Source of the DNA: Nostoc sp. FACHB-892
Lineage (GTDB): Bacteria > Cyanobacteriota > Cyanobacteriia > Cyanobacteriales > Nostocaceae
NCBI RefSeq assembly: GCF_014698795.1
Contig: NZ_JACJTR010000031.1
Location: 1-64,000, forward strand
Direction of reading: 5' to 3'
DNA length: 64,000 bases
Part shown: positions 34,191-41,664 of the stretch, piece by piece
Layout: each line of letters begins with the position of its first letter
How positions within the stretch are numbered: position 1 is the first letter of the stretch
The notes under the pieces: generated by a model
Database searches by the model: none
The model's input: only the letters and a program-made list of their open reading frames with translations
What the model was told of the DNA's origin: nothing
Program-made: the position numbers and the translations under genes

Positions 34191-35996
34191 AACACCGATT
34201 CAGTAATCAGGATGAAGTAGCAGAATGCTCAGTAGTGTGAGTAAAAATTTTGGCAAGGACATGAAGATTATGGACGACGGCAGTACGGCGGAGGTCAAAT
34301 AAGTTTTTGCGAGTTCCAACGTAACGAGCTTGATCTCCTTGCCAGCGACCAATGTGAGATAAAGAAGCAAGGGCAGCTACCCGTTCTCGAAGCTTGGTGC
34401 GACCAGCAGGAGTTAATTGACGTTGTTTTAATTCCTGGAACAATGGCTCATCAGGATGAATGGAAACACTTCGTCCAGTTCGGGAAGTAGTACAACTCTC
34501 CCTTAACGGACAACTCGCACAGATATGCTTTGGAAACTGGACTTTGCCGCCAATGGCGAAAGGTAAAGTGACTTGATTAGGACAACAAATAGTCTGATTG
34601 TCCCAGTCTAAAGTAAAAGCAGTTTTAGTAAACAGCTTACCATTTCTTACAAGCCTTGCTTTACAGTAAACAGTCAGTTCCTGGGTTCTGTTTTTAACCA
34701 AAGAACTACTGAGGTAGGCGCGGTCGATGTGTAACTCAACCAGGTTTACTTTCTGGCATTTTAAGTCGATGGCGATCGCATCAGTAACAGATGCCTCAGG
34801 GATATTTGCTCTTGTGACCCCAACGGCGCGAACCAGCCCATTGTCTAAATCTCGTAAGACATGACGTTTATAGCCATCAAATAGCTGAGTTTTGCTTTTA
34901 CGCCCATGTCTCATTTCTTCGTCTTCAATGGAGATACGTCGTTCTTTGGCAACACCTGTTCGTAGTTTTATCTCACCATGAGCATCTACTTCCACATCTT
35001 GGGCTTCAATTAACCTTGCAGTCTCCAAAGCCGAACGAACTTGAGGGTGTTTGATATTTTCTGGTTGTACTTGTACAAAAGTCTCAAGTCGATCTATTGC
35101 GCTAATACGATACCTATTGCCAAATTTTTCTGGTCTGGGTCATCCCAGTTTAAGTCTAAAGCGGCTTTCAAGCTCGAACCCGCAACGATGTCTAACCCAA
35201 TGTCATTGGCAACTTCTGCCAGCCCCCGCCCCTGCTGGTTAGCTATCACGCCAATCGCTTTTTTGAGCGCGTGACCCAACAAATTATATGTATCCTCGAC
35301 CTTCGATGCTCCCCCCAAGGGACTGGAATCAAGTGCTGCCCGTAACTGTCTTGAGCCAAAACCCTTCGTTTGCTCTGCTAGTTCTACTGTTCTCTCAATC
35401 AGCCTACGGTCAAGACCTTGGATAATCAGCGCACTACGAAATCTTACCAAAGTAGCCTGCGAAAAAGGTGCTTTTTCACAATCCATGCAATCAAGTACTA
35501 ACTGCCAACGTCTGTCCATGACCAACGCTTCTATCGCTTCTGCATCCGAGGCTCCTGTATATGCTTGCAATATTGTCGTCAATGCTAACTGTGCTGGTGA
35601 TACTGGTGGATGCCCTTTGGCTGAGTCTGCATAGAGTTTGCTCAGTTCTATTTGAAATTCCTCATCAAATAACTCATGGCGATATTGCCGTAAAAACGTA
35701 AACAGCTTCGCTCGTTTAATCCGCTTAACAATACTTTGCTCTGATGCTGATAATTCTATCGGTGGATGCCATTTTTCTGGTCGCATACGTAGATTCCGAG
35801 GCTTGAGCCGCACATTTATTACTTGAATCTACCTCAATTGAGCTTATCCCTTTCCTTGAAATTTTGTTAAATCTCGCTCAAGCTCTGCTTGTCGTCATAA
35901 GCCTTGACTGGTCGGCATTTACACTACTTTTTCCTCTTTTATGAATTTCATCATGCACTGATTTTTATTTTATTTTCCGATTACTGAATCGGTGTT
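34191..35996 (-). mobile_element. IS1182-family insertion sequence (inactive)
   Basis: An 1806-bp element bounded by inverted repeats AACACCGATTCAGTAATC (34191-34208) and its exact reverse complement (35979-35996), containing one transposase gene broken by a frameshift. The flanking four bases are CTAA on the left and CTAG on the right, a near but not exact target duplication. The right flank continues a DUF1257 gene, but the left flank does not hold that gene's missing 5' end. The element therefore marks a rearrangement junction between the biosynthetic cluster and the DUF1257 operon, not a simple insertion. Confidence 0.85.
34207..35813 (-). pseudogene. IS1182-family transposase, frameshifted
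   Basis: The N-terminal 239 codons (35094-35813) hold the usual opening (RPEKWHPPIELSASEQSIV...) and the first catalytic Asp region (RAALDSSPLGG). The C-terminal part (34207-35028 and the bases just upstream) holds RHGRKSKTQLFDGYKRHVLR, the Cys cluster CASCPLRESC and the tail YVGTRKNLFDLRR. Adding one A in the GCGCAATAG stretch near 35095-35103 restores IDRLETFVQVQ and joins both parts. A single-base deletion thus inactivated the enzyme. The DDE nuclease would otherwise be complete at about 530 residues. Confidence 0.85.
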
Positions 35997-36398
35997 CTAG
36001 TACAAGCTTTACAAGACTTGAAACTGAATCCGCAAGTTCACGAAATAGCACAATCACTAAAAGGATACTACGGTGGCTCTCAAGGACAAAGTGCTGAAAT
36101 TATCGTATCTGGTCGCACCATAAAAGCCCGTGCAGACATCGGATTCAAGTGGAATCAGTCAAGCGGCGTGTACGAGGTAATACACGATAGTTATGAAACA
36201 GTTCCGAAGCTGGGACAAGACTTTTTTAGTAACAAGTTGATGCTGGCTTACGGACAGCGAATGGTAAGAGCTAAAGCTGCCGAGTTACAAGAAAAATTTG
36301 GTGAATGTGCGATTAGTGAAGAAACCAAAGGAACTGTGCAAACTCTACGGCTGACTTTTGCTGGACATCAAGAAGTTAAACAATTTGCACGGAGATAA
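35997..36398 (+). pseudogene. DUF1257 (Ycf35-like) protein, 5' end removed by the IS
   Basis: The frame is open from the IS end: LVQALQDLKLNPQVHEIAQS, then LKGYYGGSQGQSAEIIV, GFKWNQSSGVYEVI and a C-terminal VQTLRLTF. This matches the DUF1257 family, whose members normally begin about 15 residues earlier with an MSHF-type start. Those codons are not present on the far side of the IS, so the gene is truncated. Translation could restart at TTG 36018, giving a shortened 126-residue protein. It is the first gene of an operon with DUF2997, a small protein and a Ycf46-like ATPase, which may now be read from a promoter within or near the IS. Confidence 0.75.
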
Positions 36399-36400
36399 GC

Positions 36401-36613
36401 ATGGAACGTTCAATACTGATTCATTTTGACAGCGCTACAGGTGAAGTTCGTGTGGAGGCTGAGGGGTTCGAGGGTTTGAGTTGTTTATCGGCTACGCAAC
36501 CATTTGAAGAAGCACTTGGAGTTGTAAACGAGAGCGATCGCATTTACAAGGACGAAGCCCAAACCCAACAACTTCGGACAACTTCAACTCACTCTATTCG
36601 CTTACGGCAGTAA
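36401..36613 (+). CDS. DUF2997 family small protein
   Basis: 70 residues (MERSILIHFDSATGEVRVEA..., with a CLSATQPFEEALG core). It matches the DUF2997 family, which in cyanobacteria regularly accompanies DUF1257 and a Ycf46-like AAA+ ATPase. It starts two bases after the DUF1257 stop, so the two are co-transcribed. Function is unknown; the conserved trio suggests a shared complex or pathway. Confidence 0.7.
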   Translation: MERSILIHFDSATGEVRVEAEGFEGLSCLSATQPFEEALGVVNESDRIYKDEAQTQQLRTTSTHSIRLRQ

Positions 36614-36660
36614 ATCAGGAAAAGGGGAACCGTGACGATTGGGTTCCCCCAAGAAATTTT

Positions 36661-36912
36661 ATGTACCTACCTAAAGAGTATCCTTTCATCCACATTTACG
36701 CACAACAGAAAACACACCAGCCCACGATCATCAAAGCAAATACTGAAGGGTTGTGTGTGCTGTTGAATGCCATAGTAACAGCAATCGCCTACCAAGAGAA
36801 CAACGGTACAGCAGAAGTTTTTGACGGCGATGCCGAAGCCTATGAAGTAGTCGTGAGACTTGTTAATACTCACGATGAGCTAGCTCCAGTTCCTTATCAA
36901 ATTGAAAAATAA
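36661..36912 (+). CDS. Small operon protein of unknown function
   Basis: 83 residues (MYLPKEYPFIHIYAQQKTHQ ... DGDAEAYEVVVRLV). It ends in TAATG, its stop overlapping the ATPase start by one base (36912), which implies coupled translation. I recognise no named family, but the position between DUF2997 and the Ycf46-like ATPase makes it likely to be a real operon member. Confidence 0.65.
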   Translation: MYLPKEYPFIHIYAQQKTHQPTIIKANTEGLCVLLNAIVTAIAYQENNGTAEVFDGDAEAYEVVVRLVNTHDELAPVPYQIEK

Positions 36913-38534
36913 TGAAACTCTCAAATCTTCTCTCCACACTCGATTCACAAATCCCCATTGCTGCGGTTGATGTCTTGTCGCCCGATGAAGCGACGATTAT
37001 TCAGTGGTTGACTGCTGAAGCTAACAATAAGCTCTCATGTCCAGTTTTCTTCTGGAATCTGGGAGTATTAACCTTGGAGCAATGTTTAATCGCAGCAGAT
37101 GGGGGATTGGTGTTTAAGCCAGTTGCAGAGTACAAAAGACCACAACACGCTGATCCACTACTATTTGTATTCGACTACATTGCTAACTTTAGTGGGAATG
37201 GTGTATTTGTCCTCGGAGATATTCACCCCTTTATTGCTAAGAATTCACCCCAATTATCATGGGAGATTTTATCCAAAGTTAAAAACCTTTACCACAGGTT
37301 AAAACCCACAGATAAACGCATTGTCTTGTTGGGTCAGAATATACGATTACACGAATCACTAGTCAGATTGATTCCTTATTGTGAAGTCCCTTTACCTAGT
37401 ATTGACCAAATACTTGAGCATATCACTTCTTATTTGCATGACCTACAACAGTCTGCTAGAGAGCAAGAATTAAATTTTACCGTTTCCCTAGAAAATGCTG
37501 AATTTGAAACTCTTTCTCGTGCTGCCCTGGGTTTAACCCTGGAGGAGATTAGCGACTTCCTTCGGTTAACAGTCAAAGAAAACTTAACTAATGATGGTGT
37601 CGTAGTTGACGCTGATTTCATCCCCAAAGCCGTCGAGTACGAAACTCGGCTACTCTCTCAAATGGGTATCGAGTTGGGTAAACCTGCAATAATCCCGTTC
37701 GGCGGTTTGGATCTTCTGCGCGAGTGGTTGATGAGGCGGCGGCGGCTGTTCACGCAAGAGGCGCGAAGTCTCTCGTTACCCCAACCAAAAGGTGTATTGC
37801 TGGCTGGCCCACCCGGAACAGGAAAATCTCATTGTGCCAAAAACATCGCGAGTATACTCAATTTACCACTTCTGCAACTCGACATTGCGTCTCTTCTTGG
37901 TTCTCTTGTGGGCGAGTCCGAGGGCAATGTCCGCCGCGCACTTAAGACTGCCCAAGCTATTGCTCCGTGCATATTGTGGATTGACGAGATAGACAAGTCC
38001 CTCTCCGGCAGTGGTGACACTAGTGGAGTCTCACAGAGGATTCGGGGCAATATTCTCACGTTTATGTCGGAATCACAGTGTGGTGTGTTTGTCGTCGCAA
38101 CTTGTAATGACCCATCTGTGCTGCCAAGTGAACTAAAACGGAAAGGCCGTTTCGATGAAAATTTCTTTGTTGACTTGCCCACGGAGCCAGAACGAGTCCA
38201 GATTCTAGAGATTCATCTGCAACGCTTTGGCATTCACCTGGAATCCGAATATCTCGAAGCGATCGCAGCTTCGACCGCAAAGTTTTCAGGAGCAGAACTG
38301 GAAACCCTTGCTTCGGAAGCTGCTCTGCTGGCATTCGATGAAGGACGACCGCAGCAGGTAACGCTTGCTGACCTCGAAACCTGCCGCCAAACCATTACCC
38401 CGCTTGCGATTCAGGATGCGGCGGCAGTCGAGCGGATGCAGTCCTGGGCATCAACCGCACGACGGGCTAGTAGTCCTGTGGTTGCGGCGAAAACTCAATC
38501 TTTGCGTGCTGCTAAGTTTCGGAATATGAACTGA
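36912..38534 (+). CDS. Ycf46-like AAA+ ATPase
   Basis: 540 residues. An N-terminal regulatory region of about 250 residues is followed by a classical AAA+ module: Walker A GPPGTGKS (about 297-304), Walker B ILWIDEID, sensor 1 ATCNDPSVLPSEL and the arginine-finger region RKGRFDENFFVDLP. A lid with SGAELETLASEA follows. The layout matches Ycf46, a conserved chloroplast/cyanobacterial ATPase of poorly known function. Here it is the last gene of an operon with DUF1257 and DUF2997. It is complete, and base composition is more GC-rich than the biosynthetic cluster. Confidence 0.8.
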   Translation: MKLSNLLSTLDSQIPIAAVDVLSPDEATIIQWLTAEANNKLSCPVFFWNLGVLTLEQCLIAADGGLVFKPVAEYKRPQHADPLLFVFDYIANFSGNGVFVLGDIHPFIAKNSPQLSWEILSKVKNLYHRLKPTDKRIVLLGQNIRLHESLVRLIPYCEVPLPSIDQILEHITSYLHDLQQSAREQELNFTVSLENAEFETLSRAALGLTLEEISDFLRLTVKENLTNDGVVVDADFIPKAVEYETRLLSQMGIELGKPAIIPFGGLDLLREWLMRRRRLFTQEARSLSLPQPKGVLLAGPPGTGKSHCAKNIASILNLPLLQLDIASLLGSLVGESEGNVRRALKTAQAIAPCILWIDEIDKSLSGSGDTSGVSQRIRGNILTFMSESQCGVFVVATCNDPSVLPSELKRKGRFDENFFVDLPTEPERVQILEIHLQRFGIHLESEYLEAIAASTAKFSGAELETLASEAALLAFDEGRPQQVTLADLETCRQTITPLAIQDAAAVERMQSWASTARRASSPVVAAKTQSLRAAKFRNMN

Positions 38535-38565
38535 TGAGAAAGCGATTGCCTCCTATTCTATGGGG

Positions 38566-38620
38566 GCGATCGCTCTTTTAGGTTCGTAGCGATCGCTCTT
38601 TTAGGTTCGTAGCGATCGCG
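38566..38620. repeat. Tandem HIP1-containing 23-bp repeat
   Basis: Two full copies of a 23-base unit (GCGATCGCTCTTTTAGGTTC plus GTA) at 38566-38588 and 38589-38611, followed by a third GCGATCGC at 38612-38619. HIP1 octamers are dispersed through cyanobacterial genomes, but a tandem array right after a stop codon is less usual. Confidence 0.85.
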
Positions 38621-38683
38621 TTCAGTATATCTATCTCAGATGGGGCAATGCCCTGAAGTTAGGAAATTGACAGGGTAAGAAAG

Positions 38684-39244
38684 ATGGAAATCTATTTAGT
38701 CTTTGTTGACGCAATTCAAAACAGCAATAAATTCTGGGCGGCCATTGTCGAAGATAGTAATTTAACAGTGCAGTGGGGCAGAGTCGGTTATCAAGCGCAA
38801 ACCAAAGTCCACACATTAGGTAATCATCAAAGAGCCGTTAGCAAATTTAACAATTTGGTAGCCGAAAAGATGATGAAAGGCTATAGAAGAAGTCAGTCAC
38901 AAATCGACAGCAATTGTGAAGTTTCTGAAATCAACAGAGCGATTGAATTACTAGAGATTATTCGTCCTTATGTAGAACAGAGAAATTTTTCAGTTGCTTA
39001 TATCAATGCCCTAAATCAATATCTAAAGATTGTGACAACACCTTTGGGTATGCAAATTGAACCATACAGGGTATATCGCTCAGTAGAAGATGTTGATTAT
39101 CAAATGGAATTACTCAATTCTCTGTTAGCGACTCCTGCACCACAAGTTACTGCGGTGGCTGTTGGTCATGCCCCTGAAGCAGCAACAGAACCCAAGGTAA
39201 TCAGTCTCTTGACTATCAGTAAGAACTTCTGGCGACATTTATAA
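38684..39244 (+). CDS. WGR-domain protein
   Basis: 186 residues. The N-terminal 70 form a WGR domain (KFWAAIVEDSNLTVQWGRVG ... HQRAVSKFNNLVAEKMMKGY), a fold found in bacterial and PARP proteins and associated with nucleic-acid-related functions. The rest is helical (AIELLEIIRPYVEQRN), with no known domain. It has its own position between the ATPase operon and the oppositely oriented cysC. The exact role is unknown. Confidence 0.7.
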   Translation: MEIYLVFVDAIQNSNKFWAAIVEDSNLTVQWGRVGYQAQTKVHTLGNHQRAVSKFNNLVAEKMMKGYRRSQSQIDSNCEVSEINRAIELLEIIRPYVEQRNFSVAYINALNQYLKIVTTPLGMQIEPYRVYRSVEDVDYQMELLNSLLATPAPQVTAVAVGHAPEAATEPKVISLLTISKNFWRHL

Positions 39245-39331
39245 AACTGTTGGGCGTAGTCTTTTATGCCACGCCCAAGCTTTTATGTTTATGAACAAGT
39301 AACTCAGCAGGATAGTATTTACCAACTTAGA

Positions 39332-39889
39332 TTAAATTGATATGAGATTTTTATCCAAAGCACTGATTAAGTTTTGCCGTTCTAAATAATCAAGCACTTG
39401 CTTAACACATTGCTCAGGAGTGAACTTATCAGTTTGACAGATAATCTCTGGATTTAATGGTTCTTCATAAGGATCAGAAATGCCAGTAAAATGCTTAATC
39501 TCTCCTGCTTTTGCTTTAGCGTAAAGCCCCTTCACATCACGGAATTCACAAACTGCAAGTGGAGCTTGAACATAAACTTCGATAAAATTGGTAGAAGTTT
39601 TTTTGAGTTCCTCTCGAACTTCACGATAGGGGCTGATTGCGGCAACAATTACTATGATGCCGTTGCGGCTAAGTAAGTTAGCCACAAAGCCAATACGACG
39701 CACACTTGTATCTCGGTCTTGTTTGCTAAAACCCAATCCTGCACAAAGATGGGTGCGAACAACATCACCATCTAACACTTCAACTTTGTAGTTTTGCTTT
39801 TGTAGTTTTTGTGCTACACGGTTAGCAATAGTTGTTTTCCCTGCACTACTTAAGCCTGTTAGCCAAAGAATTGCACCAAGTTGTTTCAT
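39332..39889 (-). CDS. cysC: Adenylylsulfate (APS) kinase
   Basis: Phosphorylates adenylylsulfate to PAPS, the sulfate donor for sulfation and reduction. 185 residues, normal length. Seen: P-loop GLSSAGKTT, the APS-binding LDGDVVRTHLCAGLGFSKQD followed by RDTSVRRIG, and the lid VYVQAPLAVCEFRDVKGLYA with KHFTGISDPYEEP. No ATP sulfurylase or sulfotransferase gene is nearby. It ends a minus-strand run that begins with secreted FG-GAP/RTX proteins and a TIGR03032 protein, so a part in sulfating a surface product is possible but not shown. Confidence 0.9.
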   Translation of the reverse strand: MKQLGAILWLTGLSSAGKTTIANRVAQKLQKQNYKVEVLDGDVVRTHLCAGLGFSKQDRDTSVRRIGFVANLLSRNGIIVIVAAISPYREVREELKKTSTNFIEVYVQAPLAVCEFRDVKGLYAKAKAGEIKHFTGISDPYEEPLNPEIICQTDKFTPEQCVKQVLDYLERQNLISALDKNLISI

Positions 39890-39903
39890 GGTTGATTCAA
39901 AAT

Positions 39904-40487
39904 TTAGGCAACAAAGTTATCAAAATTTGGGGCGACCGACTCCGAAATACTTGATTTTAACGTGAGTTCGCCCTGAGATATAACCACACCAGTAACTGAG
40001 ACAATATCGAGGTTGAAAGTACCGATGGTGCTACCGCCATTGCCATCGCTGACAGTAAAAGTGAAGCTGTCAGTGCCATTGAAGTTGGCATTGGGGGTGT
40101 AGATGAAGAAGTCGTTGCCAGTGTTGTTGTCGTTAAGTATGAGTGTACCGTTAGTGGGGTTAGTGAAGTCACTAATAATTAAAGTATTGCCTTCTGCATC
40201 TGTATATCTACGTAAGATATTGCTAGCAAGGATGTTAACAGCTGTATCTTCATTAGTGGTAGCTGCAATTTGAAAACCAAACACTACGTAGCTCTCTCCT
40301 GCACCTGACTGTCCGTTGGGGGACGCACTACTTGCCCCAATGCCCCAATAATCAGGTCATCGAAGCCGTCGCCGTTGATGTCTCCGGCACTGCTATCGGA
40401 ACCGCTTAGAAAAGAAGACCCAATGATCGCAAAACCATTGTTGCCGTCGAGGTCAGAGAGTTCAAAAACTGCTGAATTAGGTGCCAT
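39904..40487 (-). pseudogene. Short FG-GAP plus cadherin-like protein, frameshifted
   Basis: Two frames make one protein. The first has an FG-GAP (integrin-alpha-like) repeat DINGDGFDDLIIGAL, then shifts. The other continues GASSASPNGQSGAGESYVVF, then NEDTAVNILASNIL and a cadherin/Big-like domain with FIYTPNANFNGTDSFTFTVS. Adding one G in the run at 40335-40338 (CCCC on the plus strand) restores the join. It is short, about 190 residues in all, and looks like a cut-down relative of the FG-GAP protein at 41665-44250. A homopolymer sequencing error is an alternative. Confidence 0.7.
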
Positions 40488-40506
40488 TGCTCTTGATTCC
40501 TGTAAA

Positions 40507-41595
40507 TTAGAATTTTTGATCCCATCCCACCGTTACCATCCGCCGAATTTCGTCGCTACGAAACCCGATCGCCATTGGGCGACGTACTCCCAAAAGTGCT
40601 ACTACATCGTACAATTCCAGCACCACCCCCTCCATTCGCAAGGAATGAACAATATCGCCACTTCTTAGATCAATCACCAGTAATCCACACCGAGGTTCGA
40701 CGTTTTTCTGTTGCAATTTTTCGTCTAAGGGCAAACCACTGAAGGTCTTGTTATGTCTGGGTTGAGAAATTCCCACTACTGCAAAGTCGCCATAAAATGC
40801 ACAACCACGCAGATATCCTGGGCAGAAGGCGACTGGCTCAAGCACTCCCCGCTTTAAATCGGCAAAGCCAAACTCTCCCGTGCCTGAGTTGAGCAGCCAG
40901 AGTTTTTCTTGATGCCAACGCGGGGAGTGGGGCATAGACAGCCCCTGCAACACGATTTCATTGCTTTCTACGTCAATGACACAGCCGCCATTTGCCCGAT
41001 GCTCTCGCCAGCCTTCTCCCACATCAGACTGGCTGACGGCGGTGACATATTTGGGTTTTCCTTGCTGCATTGCCAACCCATTCAAGTGACATCTATCTTC
41101 CGCCCCTAGCTTGCTGATAAAGCTTGGCTGCCACAAAGGGACAAAACTATGGCTTTCGCTAACTGTTCCCAAACAGCTAAATAAGGTATTGACAAATACT
41201 AATTTTTGTGAATCTAAATCTTTTTCTTCTGCTCTACTCAAAGCGATGTCGTGAATATCCAAATCTCCCGTCACATAACTCATCTGCGGCAAATAAACAG
41301 CATCATAGCCTTGGTGGTTTTGTCCGGGTTGGATGATGTTTTCAAATCGCCACACTTGGTACAAAGAACTCATGTAGAGGCTGTTGCCATTGGCATACAG
41401 CCCCATGCACCGCTCAAAGCTACGTTCAAATACAGATAATTTGCCGTTTGGTTGCAAGCCGATGAAGAATAACTTCCCCGCTTGATAGGTCGTGAAGGAC
41501 AAACTCAGGTTTTGCTCATACAGCCAAGCAGTAAACTGGCGAGAAGCATTGATTTCTAGAGATGGTTTGTTAACGTTGCTGTCATTGGGATTCAC
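40507..41595 (-). CDS. TIGR03032-family protein
   Basis: 362 residues beginning INASRQFTAWLYEQNLSLSF, followed by TTYQAGKLFFIGLQPNGKLS, then ERCMGLYANGNSLYMSSLYQ and YLPQMSYVTGDLDIHDIAL. This matches the TIGR03032 family of cyanobacterial/proteobacterial proteins, probably a beta-propeller, of unknown function. It lies between two FG-GAP genes on the same strand. Members often occur next to repeat-rich secreted proteins. No signal peptide is seen. Confidence 0.75.
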   Translation of the reverse strand: MNPNDSNVNKPSLEINASRQFTAWLYEQNLSLSFTTYQAGKLFFIGLQPNGKLSVFERSFERCMGLYANGNSLYMSSLYQVWRFENIIQPGQNHQGYDAVYLPQMSYVTGDLDIHDIALSRAEEKDLDSQKLVFVNTLFSCLGTVSESHSFVPLWQPSFISKLGAEDRCHLNGLAMQQGKPKYVTAVSQSDVGEGWREHRANGGCVIDVESNEIVLQGLSMPHSPRWHQEKLWLLNSGTGEFGFADLKRGVLEPVAFCPGYLRGCAFYGDFAVVGISQPRHNKTFSGLPLDEKLQQKNVEPRCGLLVIDLRSGDIVHSLRMEGVVLELYDVVALLGVRRPMAIGFRSDEIRRMVTVGWDQKF

Positions 41596-41664
41596 TTGGC
41601 TTGGATTCCTTGATAACTGGGCAAGATTGGAGTTCCTTGGAAGAAACTTTATGTTTTGGACAAA

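Noticed and set aside
34187-36000. CTAA/CTAG as a true target-site duplication
   Set aside because: One of four bases differs and the two flanks are not parts of the same gene, so the match may be chance.
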